A DNA stretch of 64,000 nt from Enchytraeus crypticus. Taxonomy: Eukaryota; Annelida; Clitellata; Enchytraeida; Enchytraeidae. Each line of letters starts with the position of its first letter. Within the stretch, counting starts at the first letter, position 1. The stretch is from the NCBI GenBank assembly GCA_905160935.1, contig CAJHZI010000830.1, positions 41,001 through 105,000 on the forward strand. The letters are read 5' to 3'. A program made the translations under genes and the position numbers. Of this stretch, positions 1-11,454 are shown piece by piece. Below the pieces are notes generated by a model. It worked only from the letters and a program-made list of their open reading frames with translations. It was not told where the DNA came from and did not search any database.

Positions 1-233
1 TATATCGCTGTTACAGGCCGACAACAATAGCTAATAGCTTGGAACTGTGTTGACGTTTATTTTATCAGCATTGGATATTGTCATGGATGACATTTTCTTA
101 ATGTATAGTTGTTTATGTAAATAGAAAGAGTAATGTAGAATAGCTAATAGTGTCTCTCAGCTGACTTTTATTTTGTCAGTGCTGGATGTTGACATGGATG
201 ACAATTTCGTCATCTGATCGTAATTTTGTCACT

Positions 234-380
234 AGAGTACTTACAATACTACTTAGAGTACTTACAATACTACTTAGAGTACTTACAATACTACTTAGAG
301 TACTTACAATACTACTTAGAGTACTTACAATATTACTTAGAGTACTTACAGTACTACTTAGAGTACTTACAATGTACTAC
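234..380. repeat. 21-bp minisatellite
   Basis: About seven head-to-tail copies of a 21-bp unit containing TTAGAGTACTTACAATAC, with a few point changes near the right end (AATATT, AGTACT). The unit length is a multiple of three, so the plus strand looks open, but the resulting peptide is a trivial repeat and is not called a gene. Confidence 0.9.
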
Positions 381-483
381 TAGTATTAAACAAGTTCAGT
401 AAATACGAGTATGTGTACAATTTTATTCCATTGACCGGAAATTAAGGTTACCAACTAGATGATTAATTTGTCTTTATTCACCA

Positions 484-690
484 GTGGAAGGCAACGGGAA
501 ACCATCTCAGAAGCCATATTTTTCCCAAGATATAGGTTACATAAGGTATGGATAAGGCATAGACTTTGTGAAGGGATTAACTCGTTGATCTAAGGAGTGC
601 TCTTATGGAGCGAGAAAGCAGACTTTGAGTATGAATAGGTACCTTGGACCTGCAACTTGGCAGTGCACTGAAGAAGAGAGAGATTCGCCT
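484..690 (+). mobile_element. Dispersed element, family D copy
   Basis: A roughly 200-bp sequence starting GAAGGCAACGGGAAACCATC and ending near CAGTGCACTGAAGAAG. Close relatives lie at 1150-1345, 2465-2650 and 53822-54015, with partial copies near 30620-30730 and 41877-41945. No coding capacity. Probably a SINE or other short nonautonomous element. Confidence 0.65.
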
Positions 691-774
691 GAGGTCATAG
701 AAATGTGTTGAGATGTTCTTACACAGCGACCAGCCGAATACAGTAGAAAACTGTAGCGCTACGTTAAATGTCTG

Positions 775-890
775 CATTCGTATCACAAGCGATATTTACA
801 GAGACGATTGAGATGGGTTTTGAATTTCGAACCGATAGCCCCCATTTTCTCAGACAAGCTTTCTATCCATTCGGCCATCCAACCGGTATG
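775..890 (-). mobile_element. tRNA-like SINE fragment (family I)
   Basis: Contains TTTCGAACCGATAGCC, which in reverse complement resembles a pol III B box, and matches related copies at 11455-11580 and 21868-22010 (shared CACAAG, TCAGAGACGG-like and GCGCTATCC-like blocks). No cloverleaf can be folded, so it is not a tRNA gene. Confidence 0.5.
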
Positions 891-919
891 GTGAAACCGT
901 GAAAGCACAGCGAAATGCC

Positions 920-2175
920 CTATCTTGCGTCAGTATAAGCTAGTGAACTCTTATCTCTCCGTATCTCCAATGTGACCACGCCTTCTGGTAGAGATTTCAA
1001 GTAGTTCCAGGCGTCGTACTGTGAACAGCTGGATAGTTGTTTATTATTGGCGCTTAGGATTACATCGCCGGGTTGTAGCACATCCTGCACGCCTGAGTGA
1101 CCTGCGCATAAATACAGCATCAGTTAAACATGATATAATAAGGGTATAGAGGAAGGCAACAGAAAACCGCCTTAAAGCTATATCATTCCCAAGCTATAGG
1201 CTACTTTAAGGTATGGATAGGGTGTATAGTCTTTTTTGAATGGATTAACTCGTTAATCGATGGTGTGCTCTCTATGGAGAGTGACAGCAGCACGAGATTA
1301 TAATAATGTGCCTTGGACCTGTCACTTTGTAGAACACTAAAGAGAGAAATTACTAAATAAAGTTAGTTATAATATTGATATAATATTAATAATAAAAGTT
1401 GTAATATATTAGCCTACAACTTTACGTCCTATTTTTATTTTTGTATTTTTTTGTGCAATTCTCTGCTATTCATTGCTATTCACTGCTATCCTCTGCTATT
1501 CTTTATTCATTGCTATTCTCTGCTATTCTTTATTCATTGCTATTCTCTGCTATCCTCTGATATCCTTTGCTATTCTTTATTCATTGCTATTCTCTGCTAT
1601 TCTCTGCTATCCTCTGCTAGTCTTTATTCATTACTATTCTCTGCTATTCTCTGCTATTCATTTCTATTCTTTATTCATTGCTATTCTCTGATATTCTCTG
1701 CTATTCATTTCTATTCATTGTTCTTTTATGTCTCTGAGTGGAATTTAGATTTTGGAAAACTTTAGTTCGGGGGAGTTTTGCTTCGTCTCTATTGCACGAA
1801 TATTTTCAATGTTGCAACCTAAAAGCGATCGAATATTTCACGTTTTAGTGGCATAATCTTTCACACATATAAACGAACCCTAGCACACATTCAGGCTACC
1901 AAGCAGCCATACAGATGGGCATACTCAGACGTACAGATAGACAAACGCATGACATGATTGCAGTACTTGACAAGGTAAACACAGTCTGTGATCATTAGAG
2001 GTCCATTCAACTCAGTCACGATCTGTCCGATCTCTCTCTCTCCCTCTTTATCTCGCTCTCTCTCTTTCTGTCTCTCTCTGTCTGTCTGTCTCTCTCTCTG
2101 TCTGTCTGTCTGTCTGTCTCTCTCTCCATAGCTCCTTCTCTCTAGCTCTCTCTCTCTCTCTAACACTTTCTCTCT

Positions 2176-2226
<51 letters not shown>

Positions 2227-2688
2227 GTGTACTTTTTTTCTCTCTCTTTCTCTCTCTTTCTCTCTCTCTCTTTCTCTCTCTCTCTCTTTCTCTCCATGTA
2301 CTGCCGCCATTATTTGCTCTCTTTTAAAACAGCTCATTAGCATAAATACAAAGCTACTCGCCTAAATAAATGAAATCAATGGTTTAGAAGGAAGAGGTTG
2401 TGTCCGGACACTAAAGAATAGACCAATGGTTACCGTTAACTGCACGTGTCTTAAGAGGCCAGAAGGCTTAAAATGAGGAAGAAAATGGGACACCATCTCA
2501 GAAACCATATTTCTCCCAAGTTATAGGCCTACATAAGGTAAGGGTAAGGCTTAGCCTTTTGTGAAGGGACTAACTTGTTGATCTTTGGAGTGCTTTTTAT
2601 GTCTGGAGCGTGAATGCAGACTTTGAGTAAGAATATGTACCATGGACCACCCACACGCATGTACATACGCACACACACACACTGTGAC

Positions 2689-2730
<42 letters not shown>

Positions 2731-4744
2731 AAAGAGAAAGAGAGAGAGAGAGCTATATGCTCAGTTGACGCTAATAATATGAAGCTCTCGTTATGTCTAG
2801 AGCGCAATGCTTGGTCTACAGCGCTATATACATATCATGCCCATAATTATTTTATAATTTACATATCAAACAATCGCGGCCACACGCACTCCAATACTGC
2901 ACCAACTCACACATACACTCACACATACACACACATACACAATACAGTTCTACGATAGCAATAAGTTGTAAAATACAACAAAAGTTAATCTTTGTTTAAC
3001 TTCCGTTTTTGTTCCACTACAAAACTTTAGGAAATCGCCTGACTGGAAAGTAGAATTTACAACACTCACAAGCACATGCACACAAACACACACATACACA
3101 CGTACATACACAGATATACGCATACACAAGCACATTCACACACACACATAAGCTGCAAACAAGCAAATATATACATATACAAGCACAGATATACACATAT
3201 ACAAGCACAGCCACATACACATAGCTTACAGGCAAGCATAGATAGGCCTCTACACATATACAAGTACAGATATATACCGATATCGTTATTATATCCGGTA
3301 TTGTATCGGTGTACATCTGTGCTTGTATCGGTGTAATCTGTGATTGTATCAATAATAACAACAACAATTAGAGTGCTACTGTCATCAATGACAACATTGA
3401 TGACAGTAGAACTCTAATTGTTGTTGTTATTATTGATACAATCACAGATTACACCGATACAAGCACAGATATACACCGATACAAGCACATATACGCACAT
3501 TCTTTGTTCGCTAAGTGCTCGCTTACTCAACAATGGACTTTTATTTAGAACTTTTCTCAACTTCTGTTTGTCTTCTACTTTTTGAGCTTTGCTTGCCTCT
3601 AGTTGCGCCGCTGAGTTGCCATGTCGGTCAATTCAAAACCTCTACAAATTATCCTTGAGTTTGGTTTCACAGTGCTCGATGTTGTTATTGATGTCAGTCT
3701 TACTGTTGTTGTTGCTACTGAACAAGTCTAATTGAAATAACAGAACTTGTAAATAGTCTGTGTAGCATCAGAACAGATCTGCCAATCTAGAGAGCTTGAT
3801 ATATAAGATCATCATAAGATCGTCATGGGATCGTCATAAGATCGTCATACGATCATCATATGATCGTCGTAAGATCGTCATGGGATCGTCATAAGATCGT
3901 CATACGATCATCGTATGATCATCATATTATGATCGTCATATGATCGTTATATTATCGTCATATGATCGTTATATGATCGTCATATGATTGTCATAAGATC
4001 ATTATGAGATTGATATTAGATTATCATAAGATCGTCGTGATATCGTCGTATGATTGTCATATGATCGTCTTAAGATTGTCATAAGATCGTCGTCATGAGA
4101 TTGACATTAGATTGTCATAAGATAGTCATAATATCGACATACATATTATGTCTGCTGACCATACAACATGCAGCATACTAGATCAGTTCGGTAATTGAAA
4201 ACATATTTTGTTGTATGGTAACACTGGTTTGTTTATGTTGACATCTGATGCATATATTTACATGTAAATGTAATGGGTCTATATTATAACTTCGTTATAA
4301 TGCATGCATACCGTTATAATGGGTGTCAGAATTAAACTATAAGTGTTAAGTTATTATTTAATTAATATCCGTTTAGTGGGTTGTAAAGTAAATAACATTT
4401 ATAAAGAAAGCTTTTATTAGAAATTTTATGAGGAACTAGTACATTTCAATGGTATGCTATGCAGTGTTTACGTTTTCTTGTCCACTGTTTACATTTGGTG
4501 TCCACGATGTTCTATGGAGTGTAAACTATTTCAAAACTATTTCAATTCATTAGTAACAAATTGAAGCAGGCTGAGGAAAGCACCTCGTCATAAGCACAAA
4601 CCCCCAAGAATAATGGTATATCACAAGGAATGTTAGATGATTTAAAGATCCACTCGTATGTGGACATAAAGAAGAAAACGTAAAACTGAGAAGAGTGGAG
4701 GCGTTATATACTATGGACTTGCCAGTAGGCAGTGCATTAAGAGA

Positions 4745-4798
<54 letters not shown>

Positions 4799-4812
4799 CA
4801 GAGAGACAGAGA

Positions 4813-4857
<45 letters not shown>

Positions 4858-7800
4858 CGACGCCTACCCTTGAAGATTCGTTTAACAGCTATAGGCCTAT
4901 CACCCAGGGCTGACCCAAGCCCACCCTCGATACAGAACCCCAGGCCCAGGTGACTCTTCTGCACCTCCACCGTCGTCGTCGTCTCCCCTACAGCTCCCGG
5001 ACTAGAGTCCGACCAGATCTTCACTTCGGAGGATCTGCCTGGACCGTTGGGCGCATCAGTTGTGGTGTCTCCACCGCTTAATAGAGATGTGGTGTTTGAG
5101 GCTGGCCCGTCACTGATAGAGCCTTCAGGAGGTGGGTATGATGATAAATCTGGTGTACAACTCTTAATCCTCGGTGCTATGATGGGCGGAGTCTCTTGAA
5201 TGGGTGCAGTATCTCTGATAGGTGGAGTTTCTGTGATGGGTGGAGTCTCTTTGATGGGAGGAGTATCTCTGATAGGTGGAGTTTCTGTGATGGGTGGAGT
5301 CTCTCTGATGACTGACAGGTGAGATTCTGTGGGTGGAAGTGATTTAGCATTCTGAATGTCATCTACTGTTATAAGGGATTCTGCAGCTGTTACTTCTGCG
5401 GCTGTTACTTGTGAAGCTGCTATTTCTGTAGCAGTAACTGGTTCTTCAACAGCTGTTACTGGTTCTTCAGCAGCTGTTACTGATGTTTCTGCTGCTGTTA
5501 CTGATGTTTCAACAGCTGTTACTGATGTTTCAGCAGCTGTTACTGAAGTTTCAGCAGCTGTTACTGATGTTTCAGCAGCTGTTACTGGTTCTTCAGCAGC
5601 TGTTACTGATGTTTCAGCAGCTGTTACTGATGTTTCATCAGCTGTTACTGATGTTTCAGCAGCTGTTACTGATGTTTCATCAGCTGTTACTGATGTTTCA
5701 GCAGCTGTTACTGATGTTTCATCAGCTGTTACTGATGTTTCATCAGCTGTTACTGATGTTTCATCAGCTGTTACTGATGTTTCAGCAGCTGTTACTGATG
5801 TCTCAGCAGGTGTTACTGATGTTTCAGCAGCTGTTACTGATGTTTCAGCAGCTGTTACTGATGTTTCAGCAGCTGTTACTGATGTTTTAGCAGCTGTTAC
5901 TGATGTTTCAGCAGCTGTTACCGATGTTTCAGCAGCTGATACTGTAACTACATGAAGAGTTTTGTCTGTAGAACCTGATGTCTCGTTATCTTCCTCCTCT
6001 AGAATCGATTCCTCATCAATCACGTCCAGTTCGCTTCCAGTAGAGTCTCTTTCCACCTCTCCTCCAGTCAGTCCCACTGATCTAGCTTTTACCTCATCGT
6101 CATCATCAACTCTTTCTTCACCATCAGACGTCTCGTACACTTCCACATAAATTCTAGTCTCATTTCCATCATCTTCTTCAGTCCTTTCACACGATTTGCC
6201 TTTGTCTTCCTCTTTAGCGTCTCTTTCCACGACTGCTGACTCCTCACTGGTATCGTCTGATCTGATGCACAAACTCTTCTGATCTCTGATGTTTTGTTGA
6301 GCTGGGACGTGTAGAGCGGGATGTCTCTCCAATTCATCACTGTGTGTCCCATTAGACTCTAAACTCACTCCATCTCCACTGGCTTCCTTATTTCCAGAGT
6401 TCACATCAACCAATGCAATCCCTTCCTGTGAGACGAGCTGGTTAAGCTCTTCCACTTTTTCTTCCTCTTCTACCGAGTCCTCGTCAGCAGAATCTAGTCC
6501 CTGATTATTGGCTTCACCCACTCCACTGATTGGCGTGGCCACTGTTTTATTCCTTGGTAGTGGGCTGTCGCACATTGAGCCTCTTCCTTCAGAAGAGCTG
6601 TCAATCACACGGTTCGTCAGGCTCTCATTTCTTTCTAACCCCGCCTCCTCGTCGGAGGAGTACTGCGTTCCATCATGTCCCACCGAATCCGCTCCGGCGT
6701 CCGAGGACCCCTCTGTCCCTGTCAATCCAGCGTCCGAGCCCCCCTCTGTGCCTGTCAATCCAGCGTCCGAGCCCCCCTCTCTTCCGGTCAATCCAGCTTC
6801 CGATGACCAATCCCCAATCCCGACGTCCTCTGTGACAATACAATCCGTAGATCCATTTCCACTTTCTGGTGATCTTACGTCATTATCGTCGCCTAGCAAC
6901 AACGTGACTCCGCCCTCTTTACCGTTCTGACCAATCAGAGACGATTGCGACGATGACGTGCTCGTAGGAGGCGGAGCTCTGGGGAGGCTGGGGACGGGCG
7001 ATGAGTCAGCAGGTTCTGACGTGCTAGGTGAGACTTGTTCTAAACTGCTGTTGTTGTTGTCGCCTAATCCATTAGTGTCTGGAGTAGGTTTATGAGATGC
7101 TCTTGTTGTATCAGCTCTCGACTGATGTGAGAGGCTTGATTCGCTCGGCTGAGGTTCTTTATTATTTAAATCCTTACCTTCAGGACCGACGACTGGTATC
7201 CCATTACTGGAGTAGATTGACTCCTCTGTGGAAGAATCTACGATACTTTCTCCAGGATTTGCTTTCGACATTTCTTCGCAAGCCTGAACTGCTTGGTCTG
7301 GAGATGGAGACACTGGAATAGATGCTGATGTGTCTGAGCCAAGAAGCGATGGATTGACTTCGCTTCCATTCAACCTCCCTGCCTGACTTTTCTCTGCGCT
7401 CTCCGCTGAGGCTTGAAAGTTTTGGAAGAAGTTTGAATACGGCTCATCGCTGACGACTGATGGTGTGCTCCCACAGAGCCTGGGGGTGGAGATAGTTCTC
7501 CTGGGTGTGGAGGGGATGGGCTCGTACCAGCTGCTCCCCTCCTCCCTCCCAAAACTCTGCTTAGATCGGTTTAGACTTTCACTTTGTCTCTCATCTACAC
7601 CTTTATCTTCTTCTCTTCTGTCAGTAAAGAAGCTTTCTTCATTACTATCAGAGGAACGTCTAAGATGACTTCCAACATTGGAGTTCACTTCTGAGGAATC
7701 CCCGAGGTGACGTCCACACGTGTTGGGTTGCTGGTCGTCAGAGGAACTGTGTGTGGAGGGAACCCTTAGGGGACCCACAGGTGACCTGGAGCTAGGCGTC

Positions 7801-9480
7801 GTGGACTCCCTGTGCTTCTGCATTCTACCAGCGATCAGACTCGAGTCCTGATTGGCCAGAGCCTTGGTCAACCCGAGAAATCTCGGACTTTTAATGACCG
7901 ATAGAGGCTGATCGTCAATCGGAGACAATCGTCCGCCATTTTGTTTCGAATCCCAGTCGGAATCCTCGGGTATGGAACCGTTTGCTCTGGATAAGCTTTC
8001 CACATTGGCTGACACCGGCCTATCCGGAACTCTTCTATCAGTGGCTATCCTCAACCTGGCGAGCTCTCTCTCCTCTATCTCCTCCCTGTCCCTACTGAAG
8101 GCGCTCCTCAACATCGGATATATGCTTTCTTCCACCACCAGGGGTCCTCTGGACATGGTCTCCGTGGAAAGACTGCCTCGTCTGTAGGCGGCCACATCTG
8201 ATGACCTCGGTGAACTTTCGCTGGACTCGCCATTCGTCACGTCAGCTGATCTTCTGTTTATCGCTGAGTTCTGCCTGGAGCCGCTCATTCCAGGTCTGAG
8301 CGGGTAGTAGGTGGAGATGCTGCTGCGCCGCTGGGAGGCGCTCGAGGGGGAAGGCTTGGATCCCAAGCCCGGCCCCAGGAAGGCGAGCGACGAGCCGATG
8401 ACCGGCTGGTAGGCGGCCGAGGCTCGGCGCTGTTCCCGGGGTAGGAGGGCCTTGGAGAGGGGTCGTCGGCCGGTGATCGTGGGTAGATCGGCGACCCCTG
8501 AGCCTATCTTAGAGCCACCCAGAGCCTGTGACGTCAGCGAGGATAACCTTTGTGAACTCTCGCTCTGTGTCTGCAGTAAGAACAACGTATAATGATTAGA
8601 GTTCTACTGTCGTCCAGTACAACATCGAGCACTGCGGAATGTATTGAATCACTTCGAGCCTAATTGATCTGATGAAAAGGGAGTTAAACCATGTGTATTG
8701 TTATTCCTTATAATAGCAAATATTTATAGTAATATGACATACTATCATGGATAGAATTACACAGCTAGTGCTTGTCCTTTGTCTTCTTCCGCGCATGCAG
8801 TTTGTCTTCGTTGGTCCATATTGAAGAAGGATAAGAAGGTCATATCGATTGCCCTATTGATATAGTCATATAGCCATAGATTTCTATAAATAAGATTTAA
8901 AAGTTTTAATCAATAAACAATAAATTGAATAATTTAAATAAATTGAGTTGATAAATTGAGGCATAAAATATAGTCAGGCATAAAATCATATAGTACATTG
9001 AGGTATACAATAATACAATGCATTGAGGCAAAAAATCATACAATACCATACAATACAGTGAGGCATGAAATAAATTATTAACTGAATAATTAATCATTTA
9101 TTGACTTATTTCGCTGATTGATTGATTGCTTGATTGATTATTTGATTGATTGATTAGTCGCATGATTGATTGGTTGACTGATTGATCGCTTGATTGATTG
9201 AATGGTTAGTATCTTGATTGGTCGCTTGATTCATTGATAGGTCGCTTGATTGATTGGTCGCTTGATTGATTAATTGATTGGTCACATAATTGATTGATTA
9301 ATTAACTGATTGATTGATTGATTGATTGACATAATGATTGAACAATTTCGTGATTTATTGACTAACTATGGATTGATTACTATTGAGTAGTTAATCAACT
9401 GAAGACTTTACCGGCGCCTTCTCAAATCTTTCCATCTGCTTTCCATTTGAATCCCCTTCTGTACCAGTGACAGTGTCCAT
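920..9480 (-). CDS. Large Ser/Thr/Glu-rich protein with a C-terminal PDZ domain (IL16/PDZD2-like)
   Basis: Three exons, read on the minus strand: 9480-9412 (ATG, in-frame TAA four codons upstream), 8570-4868 (3703 bp) and 1101-920 (TAG stop). Phases 0 and 1 match at both junctions, giving 1317 residues. Most of the protein is low-complexity and acidic/Ser-rich and probably disordered. Residues ~893-1086 are about 24 heptads of the type TAAETSV, and residues ~1106-1150 repeat ETPPI. The only clear fold is a PDZ domain at ~1222-1310. It begins VEVQKSHLGLGFCIEGG, which contains the GLGF carboxylate loop, and continues VKRIFKG then, after a 3.77-kb intron, HSGVQDVLQPGDVILSANN. The GDRP and RIFKG pattern is closest to the last PDZ domain of pro-IL16 and PDZD2 as remembered. 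The role is inferred as scaffolding through C-terminal peptide binding. The first exon is supported by phase and the upstream stop only, so extra N-terminal exons remain possible. Confidence 0.75.
1150..1345 (+). mobile_element. Dispersed element, family D copy
   Basis: Second copy of the family at 484-690, diverged, with the same order of blocks: GGAAGGCAACAG, TTCCCAAGCTATAGGC, GGATTAACTCGTT, GTGCCTTGGACCTG. Confidence 0.6.
1455..1730. repeat. CTGCTATTCT-type 10-bp minisatellite
   Basis: Dense degenerate tandem array of TCTGCTATTC and TTCATTGCTA units over about 275 bp. The plus strand is open only because the repeat lacks stops, so no gene is called. Confidence 0.9.
2029..2303. repeat. (TC)n / (TCTG)n microsatellite tract
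   Basis: Long pyrimidine tract of TC dinucleotides with TCTG and TTTC interruptions, in two blocks separated by CACACACACG near 2217. Confidence 0.95.
2400..2655 (+). mobile_element. Family D element with extended 5' head
   Basis: The head GTCCGGACACTAAAGAATAG and TTAACTGCACGTGTCTTAAG is followed by the family D body (CACCATCTCAGAAACC to AATATGTACCATGGACC). Related heads without this body occur near 17392, 29980 and 41815, suggesting modular SINEs that exchange 5' and 3' parts. It runs directly into CA and GA microsatellites. Confidence 0.6.
2664..2752. repeat. CA then GA microsatellite
   Basis: ACACAC run followed by an AGAGAG run with AAAG interruptions, directly 3' of the preceding dispersed element. 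Confidence 0.9.
2880..3290. repeat. CA-rich degenerate tandem repeats
   Basis: Imperfect units of the type ACACATATACAAGCACAG, dense at 3060-3290. These give open frames on both strands that are only repeat translations. Confidence 0.75.
3301..3484. repeat. Near-perfect 88-bp inverted repeat (palindrome)
   Basis: Left arm 3301-3388 and right arm 3397-3484 are reverse complements at 86 of 88 positions, separated by the 8-base loop TGACAACA. The mismatches are at the C of GTACATC and at G versus T in the GAGTGCTAC block. The inner part (AGAGTGCTACTGTCATCAA) belongs to a dispersed family also seen near 8600, 28490, 34525, 49800 and 56455. Confidence 0.95.
3790..4135. repeat. GATCGTCATA-type 12-13 bp minisatellite
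   Basis: About 25 degenerate units of the form AAGATCGTCATA with ATGATCGTC and GGGATCGTC variants. GATC and ATCGTC spacing is regular at 12-13 bp. Confidence 0.9.
4170..4515 (+). mobile_element. 340-bp dispersed repeat, copy 1
   Basis: Direct repeat partner of 34158-34495. Both start AGATCAGTTCGGTAATTGAA and run to TTGGTGTCCACGATGTTCTA with only scattered differences. No open frame and no terminal inverted repeat seen, but an internal ATAACTTCGTTATAAT dyad is shared. Probably a nonautonomous element. Confidence 0.75.
4567..4740 (+). mobile_element. Family F SINE-like element with GA tail
   Basis: Contains TGAGGAAAGCACCTCGTCAT, TGTTAGATGATTTAAAGA and a 3' end GCCAGTAGGCAGTGCA that runs straight into GA repeats. 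Other copies: 14412-14620, 20510-20795, 32145-32330, and 38515-38705 on the minus strand. Confidence 0.65.
4739..4855. repeat. (GA)n microsatellite overlapping a donor-side intron
   Basis: GAGAGA run with GACA interruptions, lying just inside intron 2 of the PDZ gene, 12 bp from the donor at 4867. Confidence 0.95.
5370..5955 (-). repeat. 21-bp coding minisatellite (heptad repeat in PDZ-gene exon 2)
   Basis: About 24 tandem 21-bp units on the minus strand encoding T-A-A-E-T-S-V heptads, with ADETSVT, AVEEPVT and PAETSVT variants. Unit length keeps frame. The plus strand reads as an open antisense repeat (AVTDVSA), which is a shadow. Confidence 0.95.
8571..9411 (-). other. Intron 1 of the PDZ gene
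   Basis: 841-bp intron with a GTAAAG donor at 9411 and a TTACTGCAG acceptor. It holds a fragment of the family G repeat (8592-8640), AT-rich DNA and degenerate ATTG repeats at 9112-9345. No exon seen. Confidence 0.6.
9112..9345. repeat. Degenerate (ATTG)n array
   Basis: Units of GATTGATTGATT interrupted by TGGTCGCTT and GACTGATTG variants. The same tetranucleotide recurs in most introns of this window, often right beside splice sites. Confidence 0.9.
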
Positions 9481-9934
9481 GACGTGAAGTTAGTATAAGA
9501 CCTACACACGTAGATGTGACGTATGCCCAACTGACTCTCTAGATATACATGTATACTGAAATCTATCTGAATGTAGCAACTCACTAATAGTGTTCTGTTT
9601 CTTTGAAAGAAAATCTACTTCAAGTTTTATTGTCGAAATATTTCTTCGTCTTTTTCGTTTTCTTCTTCTTCTTCTTCTACTTCTTCTTCTTTATATACTT
9701 GGAGGTTATCTTACGGTTGCTTTAGTTGCATTAAATCCGAAATCCGAAATATAATATCTGCACAGTATGCTGAAAATATTGAATAATAAAATTAAATAAT
9801 ACGTATATAGCATAGAGTAGATATATTCGTATTGCGTTATATGCAAGATATTAATTGATTGTATAAGTATTTTAAATACAAGCATTTGCATTTGTGCTAT
9901 ACTAATACAATGACGCAAGTTTTGCAATGACACT

Positions 9935-10345
9935 ACTGTAGACTGCATTGTGTATATCATACTGTTTAATGCAGTATCATAAGATGATTGTATACATAGC
10001 TCTACTATAGACTATATTGTGCACGTATATTATGCTGTATAACGCAGCGCTATAACCTATATATAGGATCGTTGTATACATAGCTCTACTATAGACTACA
10101 TTAAGAGTATCATACTGTATAACTATAGACTATATTGTGTATACCATACTGCATAGCGCAGCGCTATACATGTATATAAGAGCGTTGCAACTTGTATACA
10201 TGTATATAACTCTACTACAGACTGTATTGTGTATATTATACTGTATTACTGTATTATTCAGCGCTATAGGGTCGTTGTATATATAACTCTACTACAGACT
10301 ATATTGTGTATACTGTATAATACAGCGCTACACATGTACGTATAT
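9935..10345. repeat. ~95-bp degenerate tandem repeat
   Basis: About five diverged units sharing AGCTCTACTATAGACTATAT, then TTGTGTATA, CATACTGTATAACGCAGC and GCGCTATA, with unit lengths varying by internal deletions. Confidence 0.75.
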
Positions 10346-10892
10346 AAGATCGCTGCATAGCGCTGGCGGCATGTTACTGAACGCTCTCGCTCTATTCACG
10401 GCGTATTTCCGCTCCTCTAGACTAAACGAGACGACCACGACTGGGTGACAAATACCTCACATTCATTATATCGGCGAAATTCTTCTATATCGGCCTCAAA
10501 AACTTTACTAACGAACTGTAAGTGCTTTAGGATGTGTGTGTTCGTGAGTGTTTGTGTGGGGGAGTGAAATAGTACTATGGTTGCTTCAGAGAGTATATCG
10601 TTGGACTGGTTTCTGGAGCTTGGATTTGAACCGATCTGTTCCGAACAGTTCTAGTTAAAATTATTAATTAAAATAATAATTAATTAGAGTAATTTATCAT
10701 CGGATCTGTAGGTGCAAGGTTCAGGGTTAAAATCCAGTGCTCTCGTCGTCACTGACATACTGTCGCGTAGGAAACTGACGTTAAACTTGACTTTAACTCT
10801 CCGGATGTTTTAGCTATGTTTTAGGTGGTATTTTTCATTGTACTATTTTAAGCCCGTATGGATCATCGGTGACTAGGATAGCCATTAATTGC

Positions 10893-11011
10893 TAGTGGAT
10901 AAGATATTCGACCGCGAAAAAGTATGTGTGGGGTTCAAATCCTGAGCTCGCCCGTCACTGACATCGCTTTCAAGTGTGGAAATTGACGTTAACATTAGCT
11001 TTACCAGCTTT
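10893..11011 (+). mobile_element. SINE family A copy
   Basis: Family A is the commonest interspersed repeat here. The full form runs from GGCTGGAGCCAGTGGCGATG, through a tRNA-like head with a B box (GGGGTTCAAATCCTGGGCTC), to a body CGTCACTGACATCGCTTTCG and a 3' end TTAGCTTTACCAGCTTT. This copy starts inside the head. A more diverged relative lies at 10699-10797. Confidence 0.75.
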
Positions 11012-11175
11012 CAGTGACTTAATTTATGCTTAAAGTTAAAATAAGGAGATTGCTCAGCCACTTCCCCTCTTAATTTATTATTTATGTAGCCTAATTTGTC
11101 CTGAGTCGTCAATCTTCACCCCGGTATTACCCTCAGGTCACACCGGTAGTATAGGTGGGTGTCTTGTACAGTGTA

Positions 11176-11392
11176 GAATGTCTTAATAGCGTAGGGTAAC
11201 GTCATGAAGTTGACAGATTCTGAGGTGAATTGAACCCTCGTGGGTTCGAATCCCAGCCGCGCTGATCTGAGTGTAAAATCTCGGACATCCAGTGGACTGG
11301 TTATACGGAAAATGGTCAAAATTGCCTAACGGATTAAACATGTGATAGATATCGACATAAGTTGATTATTCACTATAATGTGTGTTGACTTT
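11176..11392 (+). mobile_element. SINE family B copy
   Basis: Family B has a tRNA-like head with GTGGGTTCGAATCCCAGC (B box), a body GATCTGAGTGTAAAATCTCG and GAATGGTTATAC-like blocks, and an end near CACTATAATGTGTG. Other copies: 12926-13156 (-), 37838-38068 (+), 55569-55845 (-), 61761-61987 (-). Confidence 0.75.
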
Positions 11393-11454
11393 TTTAGTAC
11401 AAGTGAAACACTAACGTGCAATGCAATGCTAGGCTAAATATATAAGTTTAGCGT

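Larger units (their letters stand above)
1..919. other. Noncoding stretch downstream of the PDZ gene
   Basis: No exon with family resemblance is seen. It holds a 21-bp minisatellite (234-380), a dispersed element (484-690) and a tRNA-like fragment (775-890), and it should contain the 3' UTR of the minus-strand PDZ gene whose stop codon lies at 920-922. A minus-strand AATAAA hexamer occurs near 475, about 440 bases past that stop, as one possible polyadenylation signal. Confidence 0.5.
1102..4867 (-). other. 3.77-kb intron splitting the PDZ domain
   Basis: Flanked by a GTAGGC donor at 4867 and a GCGCAG acceptor ending at 1102. It is filled with repeats: family D copies, CT-rich arrays (1455-1730 and 2029-2303), CA-rich DNA, the 3301-3484 palindrome, a GATCGTCATA minisatellite, one copy of a 340-bp dispersed repeat and a family F element ending in GA repeats. 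No other exon recognised. Confidence 0.6.

Noticed and set aside
5356..5955. Long plus-strand open frame of AVTDVSA repeats
   Set aside because: It is the antisense of the in-frame heptad minisatellite in PDZ-gene exon 2. Period-21 repeats remain open in several frames, and there is no other evidence of a plus-strand gene.
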